Origin: JAXHUH01 sp034211175
GTDB taxonomy: Bacteria; Actinomycetota; Acidimicrobiia; Acidimicrobiales; CAIXPF01
Direction of reading: 5' to 3'
NCBI GenBank assembly: GCA_034211175.1
Contig: JAXHUH010000168.1
Span: 1-22,806 of the forward strand
Length of the DNA: 22,806 nt
Under the pieces are notes generated by a model. That model did not search any database. It was not told the DNA's origin and was given only the letters and a program-made list of their open reading frames with translations. This document shows positions 8,927 to 16,540 of this stretch, piece after piece. The number at the start of each line of letters is the position of its first letter. Position 1 is the first letter of the stretch. The translations under genes were made by a program, and so were the position numbers.

Positions 8927-10311
8927 GCGCCGTCGCCTCCGGGCCCGGCACGGAGCGCCGTGAGCACGGCCGGGAGCTGACCGGGGAGGTCGCTCGCCAC
9001 CATGCCCTCGGCCGGGGTGCGGGCGGCCGCGGCGCCGTGGACGTGGGCGCCGGCGGCCGCGGCCCGCAGCGGGTCGACGCCCATGGCCGCGAACGCGGCG
9101 ATGGCACCGGTGAGCACGTCGCCGGTACCGGCGGTGGCCAGGCGGGCGTCGCCGGAGGTGACGGCGAGTGCGTCCCCGTCGGGGTCGGCGATCACGGTCG
9201 TCGGGCCCTTGAGCAGGACGACCGCCCCGGTACGGGTGGCGAGCTCGCGGGCCTCGGCGAATCGGTCCGCTCCCATGCGGCGGCCGGCGAGCACCGCGGC
9301 CTCCCCGTCGTGCGGGGTCAGGATCGTCGCGGCCGCCCGACGGCGGATGCAGCGGTCGGCGTCGTCGCCGAGCGCGTGGAGCCCGTCGCCGTCGACGACG
9401 ATCGGGACCGGGGCCTCGGCGACGAGGCGGCGCACCTCGGTGGTCGTGACCCGGCTGCGGCCGAGACCGGGACCGACCGCGATCGAGCCGAACCGCTCGG
9501 CGCTGGCGAGCACGTCGCTGGCCCAGCCGTGCGCGGGCAGGCTCACGCTCACGGCCTCCGTCGGCGCCATCGGGTCGGACTCGACGCCGGGGGTGCTCAA
9601 CCGGACGTACGAGGCGCCGGCCCGCATCGCCGACGCGGTCGCCAGGTGGGCGGCGCCGGTCATGCCCGGCGAGCCGGCGACGATCCAGGTCGCCCGCTTC
9701 CACTTGTGCATGTCGACCGGCCGGCCGGGGAGCCACTCGGCGACATCGGCCGCGGTCACGAGGTGGGCACGAGCCCGGGAGGTGTCGAGGCCGATGTCGA
9801 CCAGCTCGAGCTCGCCGACGCGGGACCGGCCGGGCAGGAGCAGCAGACCGGGCTTGAGCGCGGCGAAGGTCACCGTCGCCCCGGCCGCGGGGACCCCGTC
9901 GACGGTCTCGCCGGTGAGCCCGTTCACCCCCGAGGGGATGTCGACGGCGAGTACCGGCGTCCCGCCGACGTCGGGCGGCGCCCACCCGCCCCGGTCACGG
10001 AACCCGGTGCCGAAGATGGCGTCGACGACGAGGTCGGCCCGCTCGAGTGCGCCGGGCGGGATCGGATCGGCCGCCTCGACGACCAGGGACCGCACCCCGT
10101 GACGCGCGAGCTTGGTGGCGGCGACCCGGCCGTCGGCGCCGTTGTTGCCCTTGCCCGCGAGAACCAGGACCCGTCTGCCGTAGCCGCCACCGAGGCGGCG
10201 CAGGATCGCGCGGGCCAGCGCGCCGCCGGCCCGGTCGATGAGCACCTCCTCGGGCTCGGGCGCGTCCCGGTCGATGGCGCCCATCTCCTCGGGGGTCACG
10301 ATGGGGATCAC
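8923..10311 (-). CDS. nnr: Bifunctional NAD(P)HX epimerase / ADP-dependent NAD(P)HX dehydratase (NnrE-NnrD fusion)
   Basis: Metabolite-repair enzyme that restores hydrated NADH/NADPH. The 462-residue protein has an N-terminal YjeF_N epimerase domain with GKGNNGADG (53-61), DAIFGTGF and VDIPSGVNG. A C-terminal ribokinase-like dehydratase domain follows, with HKWKRATWIVAGSPGMTGAA (202-221), GPGLG (280-284), VVDGDGL (306-311), LTPHDGEAAVL (331-341) and GTGDVLTGAI (395-404). The GTG start at 10311 begins at the conserved domain; a -10-like TAAGGT ends 7 nt before it, suggesting a leaderless mRNA. The frame stays open upstream but without family similarity. In many actinobacteria acpS is directly upstream of nnr; here 7.7 kb separates them. 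Confidence 0.96.
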   Translation of the reverse strand: MIPIVTPEEMGAIDRDAPEPEEVLIDRAGGALARAILRRLGGGYGRRVLVLAGKGNNGADGRVAATKLARHGVRSLVVEAADPIPPGALERADLVVDAIFGTGFRDRGGWAPPDVGGTPVLAVDIPSGVNGLTGETVDGVPAAGATVTFAALKPGLLLLPGRSRVGELELVDIGLDTSRARAHLVTAADVAEWLPGRPVDMHKWKRATWIVAGSPGMTGAAHLATASAMRAGASYVRLSTPGVESDPMAPTEAVSVSLPAHGWASDVLASAERFGSIAVGPGLGRSRVTTTEVRRLVAEAPVPIVVDGDGLHALGDDADRCIRRRAAATILTPHDGEAAVLAGRRMGADRFAEARELATRTGAVVLLKGPTTVIADPDGDALAVTSGDARLATAGTGDVLTGAIAAFAAMGVDPLRAAAAGAHVHGAAAARTPAEGMVASDLPGQLPAVLTALRAGPGGDGA

Positions 10312-10318
10312 GGCCCCA

Positions 10319-10324
10319 ACCTTA
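10319..10324 (-). promoter_or_regulatory. -10 element for leaderless nnr transcript
   Basis: On the minus strand TAAGGT (TANNNT type) ends 7 nt before the GTG start, where it would place the transcription start at or next to the first codon. No clear sigma-A -35 was found. Confidence 0.5.
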
Positions 10325-10369
10325 GGAGCGCGTTCGTGAGGGTTCCTGCCGCGCCGGGTGCAGGCCGAA

Positions 10370-10403
10370 CACCGATCGGTGACCGGGCGCCGCGCTCGGC
10401 GCC
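10370..10403 (-). terminator. Hairpin downstream of the PASTA gene, with adjacent palindrome
   Basis: GGCGCCG (10386-10392) pairs with CGGCGCC (10397-10403) across a 4-nt loop, starting 10 nt past the PASTA gene stop at 10413; it likely ends that transcript. Just beyond it is a perfect 12-bp palindrome CACCGATCGGTG (10370-10381), which could be an operator for nnr or chance. The two lie in the 101-bp gap between this gene and nnr. Confidence 0.45.
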
Positions 10404-10412
10404 GACGGAGGC

Positions 10413-11921
10413 TCAGGTGGTGAGCGAGACGACCCCGTCGCCGTCGGCGGTCTGGGCGGTGACGACGGCGTCGTCGGAGGGCTCCGGGCGCTCCTCGTCG
10501 AGGGCCGCACGAACGCCCCAGTCGGGCACGAACCCGGCCCGGGCCAAGGTGTCGGCCGCGTCGGCGACGGTGAGGCCGACGACGTCGGGCGCGGGACCGT
10601 CGGGCGCGGCGGCCAGCCGGATGCCGTCGGCGGCGAGCACCTCGGCCCGCCGTTCCCGCTCGGGGATGGACGGCCCGCCGTAGACGCCCACCTCCAGGTA
10701 GCGGCACGGGCTGTCGACGGGGCCGGCCACAGGACCGAGGTCGTACACGAGGTTCTGGCCGTCGCCGCCGTCGTGCATCAGCGCGGGCCGCCCGTCGATC
10801 TCCAGCTCGCGGATGGCGTGGCCACCACGATCGCTGTCCCGGGACGGCCAGGTGAGCAGCACCTTGTAGTCGTCCGACTCGTCCCAGGCGACCGTGCGGC
10901 CCGGCACCCACACCTCGGGTTCGGTGACGAACACGTCGTCGACCCGCAGCCGCCCGAACGGGCAGACGACGTCACCGTCGAGCACCGGCAGCTCGACATC
11001 GGAGCTCGGCGGCGGGGCCGTCGTGGTCGTCGTCGCTTCGAGCCCGACCGCGATGGTGACCTCGGCACCGATCTCCACCTCGACGCCGGGGGCCGGGTCC
11101 TGGCCGACCACGACCGTGTCGCGCCACGAGCCGAACGGGACGTCCTCGCCCGCCGGGACCAGCCCGGAGCGAGCGAGCGTGTCCTGCGCCTCCGAGCGGG
11201 CGAGCCCACCGACGTCGGGAACGGTGACCGTGCCCTCCGGTGCTCGTACCTGGACCGCCTCGGCGACGGCGAGGACGACCTCCCGGGCACCTTCGCCGGT
11301 TGCCGACACCCAGAACGAGCCGCATCCCGCACCGAACCGGTCGTTCTCGTCGCGGTAGACGTCGGCCACGATGGTCGGCTGCCGCAGCTCCAGACGGGCC
11401 GTGCGACCGTCGGCCAACGTGACCTCCTCGACGGGCGGCGCATCCGCGTTCCGATCCCACGGCCCCGGGTAGGTCAGCTCGACCGTGAGGCCGGCCTGCT
11501 CCCAGGTGACGTCATAGGTGAAGGGCCCGTCGTAGCCGACGAGGTGATCCGGCAGCGGCACCAACGACCACTCGGCGGCGACGCCCGAGAGGTCCAACAT
11601 CGCCGGTGGGCACACCAGCCGTACGTCCTCGGCGGGCAGCGGCATCGCCGACCGTGCCGGGGACACGGTGGTCGACGGCTCGCCGGTCTGGTCGGCGGTG
11701 GTGCTCGTCGTCGTGTCGCCGACCGCGCCCGACCCGTCGTCCGCCGCCCGCAACGTCGGCTCGTCGTCCTGGGACCGCGCGGCAACGGCCAACCCGACGA
11801 CGAGCGCAACCGCAACGATGGCCCCGCCGACGAGCCGGACCGGCCGACGACGCGACGACCCGTCGCCGTCCGGGTCGAGCGCCGCCTCGACGGGCCTGTC
11901 GGCCGATGGCTGGTCGGACAT
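10413..11921 (-). CDS. Single-pass membrane protein with two (two-Cys module + PASTA) repeats; paralogue of the neighbouring anti-sigma-like protein
   Basis: 502 residues: a short basic cytoplasmic N-terminus (about 1-28), one membrane helix (about 31-48), a Ser/Thr-rich linker (56-92), then an exported region with two tandem units. Unit 1 is a module with Cys104 (LVCPPAMLDLSG) and Cys200 (CGSFWVSATG), then LADGR and REVVL motifs, followed by a PASTA domain (232-292, VPDVGGL...AQDTLARSGLV). Unit 2 is a diverged copy with Cys320 and Cys406 and a PASTA domain from 443. PASTA domains bind peptidoglycan fragments in other proteins, notably Ser/Thr kinases; no kinase domain is present. The start ATG has GGAG 5 nt upstream. 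It is clearly paralogous to the next gene but has a shorter cytoplasmic part, so it may be a receptor or decoy rather than an anti-sigma. The two-Cys module is not a family I recognise. Confidence 0.85.
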   Translation of the reverse strand: MSDQPSADRPVEAALDPDGDGSSRRRPVRLVGGAIVAVALVVGLAVAARSQDDEPTLRAADDGSGAVGDTTTSTTADQTGEPSTTVSPARSAMPLPAEDVRLVCPPAMLDLSGVAAEWSLVPLPDHLVGYDGPFTYDVTWEQAGLTVELTYPGPWDRNADAPPVEEVTLADGRTARLELRQPTIVADVYRDENDRFGAGCGSFWVSATGEGAREVVLAVAEAVQVRAPEGTVTVPDVGGLARSEAQDTLARSGLVPAGEDVPFGSWRDTVVVGQDPAPGVEVEIGAEVTIAVGLEATTTTTAPPPSSDVELPVLDGDVVCPFGRLRVDDVFVTEPEVWVPGRTVAWDESDDYKVLLTWPSRDSDRGGHAIRELEIDGRPALMHDGGDGQNLVYDLGPVAGPVDSPCRYLEVGVYGGPSIPERERRAEVLAADGIRLAAAPDGPAPDVVGLTVADAADTLARAGFVPDWGVRAALDEERPEPSDDAVVTAQTADGDGVVSLTT

Positions 11922-11981
11922 GGGAGCTCCTGGCGTCGACCGCCGGACGCCCCCGTTCACCGACGCCCGGTCCTCCGCTAC

Positions 11982-12007
11982 GACGTCGACATCGATCCCC
12001 GAGTTCC
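11982..12007 (-). promoter_or_regulatory. Putative ECF-sigma promoter upstream of the PASTA gene
   Basis: On the minus strand GGAAC (12003-12007) is followed after 17 nt by CGTC (11982-11985), the classical ECF -35/-10 pattern. It lies about 60 nt upstream of the ATG at 11921 and inside the 219-bp gap after the anti-sigma-like gene. Control by the sigma factor encoded at 13651-14145 is inference. Confidence 0.5.
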
Positions 12008-12092
12008 TGAGCCACCCCCGATCCGCCCCGCCCGGACGAACCGGCACGCGCCTGCGACCACCGGACGGTCGTCGGTGCGTGCCAGAACCGTA

Positions 12093-12106
12093 CGACCGTG
12101 CGGTCG
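12093..12106 (-). terminator. Short hairpin after the anti-sigma-like gene
   Basis: CGACCG and CGGTCG arms separated by 2 nt, about 35 nt past the stop at 12141, with a second CGGTCG at 12114-12119 that could pair instead. A weak terminator candidate only. Confidence 0.3.
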
Positions 12107-12140
12107 CGATCGGCGGTCGTCGCCGAAGCAGCCGTCGGCC

Positions 12141-13658
12141 CTACCCCGCCTCGCTGGTCAGTGTCACCTCGTCGCCGAAGCCGACCACGGTTCCTGAGGG
12201 CGGCGACTGATCGACGACGGTCGAACGCGCCGAAGAGGTGAAGTTGATGTGGCCGGTCGGCACCAGACCGGCACGTGCCAGCACGTTCTGTGCGTCGAGG
12301 ACGTCGAGGCCAACGACCTCGGGCACGGCGACGGGGATCGCCGGGACCCGGAGGTGGACCTGCTCGGCGACCGAGAGCACGACCTCCCGGTAGCCGGGAC
12401 CCGTGGCCGACACCTGGAACCGGTCGCAGTCCGGGGCCTCCCGCCCCGACGTGAACACGTCGAGGGTCGAACCGCTCCAGAGCGTGCCCATCCGGCCGTC
12501 CGCCAAGGTGATCTCCTCCGACGGCTCACCGCCGGCGGTTCTCACGGAGGGGGCGGGGTAGAGCAGCCGCACCTCGACCTCGCCCTGTTGCCACCTCAGG
12601 TCGTAGCTCTCGGGACCGTCCCAGCTCCTCGGTCCGGGCGCCAGAGACCAGTCGACATCGAGGCCGCTGAGATCGAGAAGCGCCGGTGGGCACATCAGCA
12701 GGCGGTCGTCGAGCGGTAGCGGCGGTGAAGCCGACAGGACGACGGTGGTGCCGATGTCAACGACCGCACCCGGCTGCGTTCCCTGGACCTCGATGCGGCG
12801 GACCGACGACGACCACTCGACGTCCCCGGCGGACACCAGACCCGCGCGAGCGAGCCGGTCCTGCGCGACGACGAGCGGCAGACCGACGACATCGGGCACG
12901 GTGACCGTCGCCTCCGGCGCGCGGACCTCGACCCGCTCGGCGGCGTCCAGGAGCACCTCGCGGCTGCCGTCGCCGCTGGCCGACAGGCGAAAGGCCTCGC
13001 ATCCCAGCTCGTTCGAACCCGGCGATCGCACATCGACGACGACGTCGCTCCCGGCGACGAGCAGCGACGCCATCCGCCCCTCGGCGAGCAGCGCGGTCCG
13101 CCCGTCGGCGAGGGTGATCTCCTCGGTCGTCGTCGGCATCGCCACCGGATCGGCGGGAAGCGGATGTCGCACGTGGACCGCCACGCCGCCGACCAGCCAC
13201 GTGAGCTCGTACGGTTCCGCAGCGCCCGGCGTGGGCGCTGTCCGTTCCAACGAGACCGGCTCGTCCAACCGGCTGACGTCGAGCAACACCGGGGGACACA
13301 CGAGGAGTCGATCATCGAGCGGAAGCTCCTCAGCGTCGGGCACCGTCGTCGCCCGGCCCTCCGACGCGAGACCGGTGTCGCTCGTCGACACCTCGGAGGT
13401 CGGCTCGCGGTCACCGACCGAGACCTCGGCGGTCGACGACCCGTCGTCGAGCCGGAGCGCGATCCCGACGCCGGCCAGCGCTGCAACGGCTGCCGCCGCG
13501 ACCAGGACCGGTCGGCGTCGACGCCCGGGGTCTGCCGGGACCACGTCGACCTCGGAGGGGTCGTCGAGCCTCGCCAGCGTGTGTTCCCGCCACGGGGGGA
13601 CCGGGACGGTGTCGAGGTCGGCGAAGCGGCGGTCGAGGTCGGATCGGTCGTCAGTCAT
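12141..13658 (-). CDS. Membrane anti-sigma-factor-like protein with two (two-Cys module + PASTA) repeats
   Basis: 505 residues. A cytoplasmic N-terminus (1-50) contains DLDRRFADLDTVPVPPW, then a membrane helix (about 51-68) and an acidic/Ser-Thr linker (69-110). Unit A follows: Cys121 in LLVCPPVLLDVS, EEITLADGR, Cys220 in a CEAFRLSASG segment, then PASTA at 252-310. Unit B repeats it: Cys323 in LLMCPPALLDLSG, EEITLADGR, Cys411, then PASTA at 444-503. The gene overlaps the ECF sigma gene by 8 nt, with GGAGG 6 nt before its ATG inside the sigma coding region; this coupling and the topology are typical of sigma/anti-sigma pairs. No HxxxCxxC zinc motif is present, so this is not a standard ZAS anti-sigma. 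Anti-sigma function is inferred from context; membrane PASTA architecture is seen directly. Confidence 0.83.
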   Translation of the reverse strand: MTDDRSDLDRRFADLDTVPVPPWREHTLARLDDPSEVDVVPADPGRRRRPVLVAAAAVAALAGVGIALRLDDGSSTAEVSVGDREPTSEVSTSDTGLASEGRATTVPDAEELPLDDRLLVCPPVLLDVSRLDEPVSLERTAPTPGAAEPYELTWLVGGVAVHVRHPLPADPVAMPTTTEEITLADGRTALLAEGRMASLLVAGSDVVVDVRSPGSNELGCEAFRLSASGDGSREVLLDAAERVEVRAPEATVTVPDVVGLPLVVAQDRLARAGLVSAGDVEWSSSVRRIEVQGTQPGAVVDIGTTVVLSASPPLPLDDRLLMCPPALLDLSGLDVDWSLAPGPRSWDGPESYDLRWQQGEVEVRLLYPAPSVRTAGGEPSEEITLADGRMGTLWSGSTLDVFTSGREAPDCDRFQVSATGPGYREVVLSVAEQVHLRVPAIPVAVPEVVGLDVLDAQNVLARAGLVPTGHINFTSSARSTVVDQSPPSGTVVGFGDEVTLTSEAG

Positions 13659-14145
13659 CGTCGGCCTCCAGGAGGTTGCGCAGCGTGCGTCGGGCGCGCA
13701 GGAGCGAGACGCGGACCGACCCGGCAGAGGTGTCGAGCCGGCGGGCGATCTCCGGTGCGGTGAACCCGCCGACGTGGCGGAGCACCAGCACCTCCCGCTG
13801 GCGGGGCGTGACCTGGGCCAGCGCCTCGATCAGCTCCCACGCCGGCTCCGATGCCTCGACGGGCAGCTCCGGCGGCGGCCCGGACGCGGCCCCGCCGCGG
13901 GCGAGCTCACCGGCCGCGATCTTGAACGCGGCCCGCCACACCCAGGCGTCGACATCGTCGATCGCGTCACCCCGGCGCACGGCCTGGGCGTAGGCCTCGG
14001 CCGCGGCGTCGCTGGCGATGTCCGCTCGCCCCGAGTAGGCGAGCAGCGCCCGCCACAACCGCTCGTGCGTCCGCTCGAACGCCTCGGCGAACGGCGCGAG
14101 CCGGTCGTCCTCCACCCGTTGATCCTGCACGCCCACCACGGGCAC
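13651..14145 (-). CDS. ECF RNA polymerase sigma factor (sigma-70 family)
   Basis: Up to 164 residues. Sigma region 2 spans about 16-80 (FERTHERLWRALLAYSG, then AWVWRAAFKIA) and region 4 about 103-160 (ALAQVTPRQREVLVLRHVGG, then the helix-turn-helix TAPEIARRLDTSAGSVRVSL). No region 3 is present, as in ECF sigmas. The GTG at 14145 has no ribosome binding site. An in-frame GTG 10 codons later (14115) is preceded by AGGA at 7 nt and may be the real start, since the conserved domain begins after it. It overlaps the downstream anti-sigma-like gene by 8 nt and is divergent from the HAD hydrolase gene. ECF identity is secure; the signal is unknown. Confidence 0.92.
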   Translation of the reverse strand: MPVVGVQDQRVEDDRLAPFAEAFERTHERLWRALLAYSGRADIASDAAAEAYAQAVRRGDAIDDVDAWVWRAAFKIAAGELARGGAASGPPPELPVEASEPAWELIEALAQVTPRQREVLVLRHVGGFTAPEIARRLDTSAGSVRVSLLRARRTLRNLLEADDD

Positions 14146-14210
14146 GGAACGGCCCGAAGTGTTATCCGGCGTTCACGATTCGCCCGGCATCTCGGCGTTC
14201 GCGCCCTGCC

Positions 14211-14216
14211 TAGGGT
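14211..14216 (+). promoter_or_regulatory. -10 element for leaderless HAD-hydrolase transcript
   Basis: TAGGGT ends 5 nt before the ATG at 14222, and no Shine-Dalgarno precedes that ATG. The arrangement matches leaderless promoters of actinobacteria. Confidence 0.5.
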
Positions 14217-14221
14217 GGCCC

Positions 14222-15004
14222 ATGGCCGCGATCCGGGGACTGCTGATCGACATCGAGGGCGTGCTCAAGGTCGGCACGTCGGCCATCGACGGGGCGCCCG
14301 AGGCGCTGGACGAGCTGCGCCGCCGCGCACTGCCGGTGCGGTTCGTGACCAACACGACGTCGCGGACCCGGGCATCACTCGTCGAGGTGCTCGGCTCGCT
14401 CGGGTTCGAGGTCGTCGCCGACGAGCTGGTCACCGCGCCGGCCGCCACCGCCGCCTACCTGCGCAGCCACCACCCGGGCGAGCGGGTCTACCTGGTGAGC
14501 GACGGCGACGTCGTCGCCGACCTCGACGGGATCGACGTGACCGCCGACACCGGCGCCGACGCGCAGGTCGTGGTCATCGGTGGCGCCGGTCCCGCGTTCA
14601 CCTGGGAGCGGCTGAACCATGCGTTCGGCCTCCTCGACGGCGGCGCGGCGTTCGTCGCCATGCACAAGGGCAGCTCGTGGCAGACCGACGACGGCCTCGC
14701 CCTCGACTCCGGCGCGTTCGTGACCGGGCTCGAATCGGTGACCGGGCGGGAGGCGACCGTGATGGGCAAGCCGTCGCCCACGTTCTTCGCCACCGCGCTC
14801 GACGAGCTCGGCCTCGACGCCGGCGAGGTCGCCATGGTCGGCGACGACATCCGCTCCGACGTGCTCGCCGCGCAGGCCAACGGTCTCGTCGGCATCCAGG
14901 TCCGGACCGGTAAGTTCCGCGAGTCCCAGCTCGACGAGGTCGACGAGGCGCCCGACCACGTCATCGACTCGTTCGCCGACCTCCCCGCCCTCCTCGACGG
15001 CTGA
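14222..15004 (+). CDS. LHPP-like HAD-superfamily (subfamily IIA) hydrolase
   Basis: 260 residues matching the LHPP branch (phospholysine phosphohistidine inorganic pyrophosphate phosphatase) of HAD-IIA phosphatases. The matching segments are LLIDIEGVL with nucleophile Asp10, FVTNTTSRTR (motif II), a long cap region, VMGKPSPTFF with Lys183 (motif III), and MVGDDIRSDV with Asp208/Asp209 (motif IV), then the LHPP-like VGIQVRTGKFRES. Motif I is DIEG: the usual acid/base Asp two positions after the nucleophile is Glu. Human LHPP has DISG there, so departure from DxD is normal in this branch. The substrate could be a small phosphate ester, PPi or phosphohistidine. ATG 14222 is chosen because upstream sequence holds the promoter and no homology. 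Confidence 0.9.
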   Translation: MAAIRGLLIDIEGVLKVGTSAIDGAPEALDELRRRALPVRFVTNTTSRTRASLVEVLGSLGFEVVADELVTAPAATAAYLRSHHPGERVYLVSDGDVVADLDGIDVTADTGADAQVVVIGGAGPAFTWERLNHAFGLLDGGAAFVAMHKGSSWQTDDGLALDSGAFVTGLESVTGREATVMGKPSPTFFATALDELGLDAGEVAMVGDDIRSDVLAAQANGLVGIQVRTGKFRESQLDEVDEAPDHVIDSFADLPALLDG

Positions 15005-15031
15005 ACGAGGGCCTGGACGACGCCGGGGTTC

Positions 15032-15037
15032 TACGGT
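15032..15037 (+). promoter_or_regulatory. -10 element for leaderless alpha/beta-hydrolase transcript
   Basis: TACGGT ends 8 nt before the ATG at 15046, which lacks a Shine-Dalgarno; the whole gap to the previous gene is 41 bp. Confidence 0.45.
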
Positions 15038-15045
15038 CGTCGTCG

Positions 15046-15801
15046 ATGGACGAGGGCATCAACCGGTTCACGGCACGGGACGGGGTCGAGCTGGCGTACC
15101 ACGTGTGGGGCGCCGGGCGGCCACTGGTGCTGCTCCACGGGTTCCTGTCCAGCGCCACGATGGCGTGGAAGCGCTCACGTCATGTCGAGCGGCTCAACGA
15201 GGCCGGGTTCGCGGTGATCGCCCCCGACCTGCGGGCCCACGGCCGCAGCGAGGCGCCAACCGACCCCGACCGCTACGGCGCCGACGTCCTCCCCCACGAC
15301 GGGCTCGACCTGCTCGACCATCTCGGCCTCGATGACTACGACCTCGGCGGCTACTCGATCGGCGCCCGGACCGTGGCCCGGATGATGACGCTCGGGGCGA
15401 CGCCTCGGCGGGCCGTGCTCGCCGGCACCAGCTACCGGGGCGTCATCGCCAACACACCGCCCGACACGTGGTTCCACCGGCTCTTCGCCGGCTACCCCGA
15501 CCACGAGAAGGGCTCCGAGTTCTGGCGGATCCAGCAGTACCTCGTCCGGATCGACGCCGACGTCGTCGCCCTCGAGCGGGTCCTCGACAGTCCGACGGCC
15601 ACCGACCCCGACGAGCTGGCCGCCATCACGGTGCCGATCCGGGTGGTCGTCGGCGAGGACGACCACCACCGCGCCAGTGCCGGCGAGCTCGTCGACCACC
15701 TCCCGAACGCCGACCTCGCCGTGATCCCGGGCGATCACACCAGCGCCCCGTCCCGCCGCACCTTCGCCGCCGAGTTGGTGGACCACCTCACGACGAGCTG
15801 A
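15046..15801 (+). CDS. Alpha/beta-fold hydrolase
   Basis: 251 residues with a complete alpha/beta-hydrolase plan: oxyanion-region HGF (31-33), DLRAHGRS (61-68), nucleophile elbow GYSIG with Ser104, acid VVGEDD (Asp205 or 206) and GDH with His231 as the catalytic base. Cytosolic; no signal peptide. Such proteins include esterases, lactonases and C-C hydrolases, and the substrate cannot be read from sequence. It starts 41 bp after the HAD gene, possibly from its own promoter, and converges on the TetR gene with 28 bp between stops. Confidence 0.9.
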   Translation: MDEGINRFTARDGVELAYHVWGAGRPLVLLHGFLSSATMAWKRSRHVERLNEAGFAVIAPDLRAHGRSEAPTDPDRYGADVLPHDGLDLLDHLGLDDYDLGGYSIGARTVARMMTLGATPRRAVLAGTSYRGVIANTPPDTWFHRLFAGYPDHEKGSEFWRIQQYLVRIDADVVALERVLDSPTATDPDELAAITVPIRVVVGEDDHHRASAGELVDHLPNADLAVIPGDHTSAPSRRTFAAELVDHLTTS

Positions 15802-15829
15802 CCTCGCCTGCCGTCTCAGCTCCGTCGGT

Positions 15830-16495
15830 TCACTCCTCGCCCACCGGCGCGACTGTTGCGTAGCTGCGGACGTGGGCGAGCGCGGTGTCGAGGGCGACCT
15901 CCACCGGGCGGGTGGTCAGCGTCGTCTTCGCCAGGAGCGATCCACCCTGGAGTGAGGCGATCGTCGCCAACGCCAGGTCGTCGACCGGCGCGTCCTCGTC
16001 GAGCTCGCCGACCTCGACCATCCGGCGAAGCGTCCCTGCGAGCAGCCCGGTCCAGTCGTCGAACACCACGATGAGGTCGTGGCGGGCCGCCGGGTCGAGC
16101 TCGACCAGCTCGTTGGCCAGCGAGCCGACCGGGCAACCGCCGTGACATCCCGCGAGCTCGGTCGTCTCGACGACCAGGTCGCGCCAGGCCGCCAGCGCCT
16201 CCCACCCGGGAGCCGAGGCGAGGACGGCGCCGTGGGGGCCGAGGATCCGCTCGCCGTGGCGGGCGATGACGGCGCGGACCAGGTCGGAGCGGTCGTCGAA
16301 GTAGTGGTACAGCTGCGACTTCGACGTGCCGGTCACCTCCAGCACCTCGTCGAGCGAGAGCCCGGCCACACCGCGCACGACGACGAGGTCCGCGGCGGCA
16401 TCGACGATCCGGTCGCGCGTCGCCCGCCCCTTCGCGGTCAGCCGCCGCTCGCCGCGGGGATGCGAGCGGAGGTCGTCGGGGGCCATGTCGGTCAT
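15830..16495 (-). CDS. TetR/AcrR-family transcriptional regulator
   Basis: 221 residues. The N-terminal helix-turn-helix domain (about 24-70) has TRDRIVDAAADLVVVRGVAG, then LDEVLEVTGTSKSQLYHYFDD. The C-terminal ligand domain contains CHGGCPVGSLANEL, a Cys/Gly/Pro pattern seen in the LmrA/YxaF-like branch. ATG 16495 has a G-rich sequence directly against it; the second ATG at 16486 is better spaced from GGTGGG and is an alternative start. It is divergent from the NTF2-like gene with two palindromic operators in the 89-bp gap, so it probably represses itself and that gene. The inducer is unknown. Confidence 0.93.
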   Translation of the reverse strand: MTDMAPDDLRSHPRGERRLTAKGRATRDRIVDAAADLVVVRGVAGLSLDEVLEVTGTSKSQLYHYFDDRSDLVRAVIARHGERILGPHGAVLASAPGWEALAAWRDLVVETTELAGCHGGCPVGSLANELVELDPAARHDLIVVFDDWTGLLAGTLRRMVEVGELDEDAPVDDLALATIASLQGGSLLAKTTLTTRPVEVALDTALAHVRSYATVAPVGEE

Positions 16496-16507
16496 CCCAC
16501 CACAGAA

Positions 16508-16523
16508 TGGACTTGACAGTCCA
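16508..16523. promoter_or_regulatory. TetR operator 1
   Basis: Inverted repeat TGGACT-TGAC-AGTCCA. Its left side extends to GAATGGACT, identical to operator 2, while its right side diverges after AGTCCA. It contains the TTGACA -35 hexamer of the rightward promoter and lies 13 bp from the TetR start, so occupancy would hinder both directions. Confidence 0.75.
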
Positions 16524-16540
16524 GTTGTTCTCGCAAGAAT
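16513..16540 (+). promoter_or_regulatory. Promoter of the NTF2-like gene
   Basis: A consensus -35 TTGACA (16513-16518), a 16-nt spacer and a -10-like AAGAAT (16535-16540). The -35 is inside operator 1 and the -10 overlaps operator 2, which makes tight repression by the divergent TetR protein likely. Confidence 0.65.

Noticed and set aside
10324..10351. GGAAC on the minus strand upstream of nnr as an ECF promoter
   Set aside because: No CGTC-like -10 follows at 16-17 nt; TAAGGT is there instead, which fits a housekeeping -10.
9037..10683. Long plus-strand open frame opposite nnr and the end of the PASTA gene
   Set aside because: It spans two unrelated minus-strand genes and their terminator; its content is low complexity.
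14146..14175. Symmetric GGAACG / CGTTCAC pair between the sigma and HAD genes as an ECF autoregulatory promoter
   Set aside because: The spacing is 19 nt on either strand rather than 16-17 and the -35 on the sigma side is TGAAC, so it is too weak to call. It could still be an operator.
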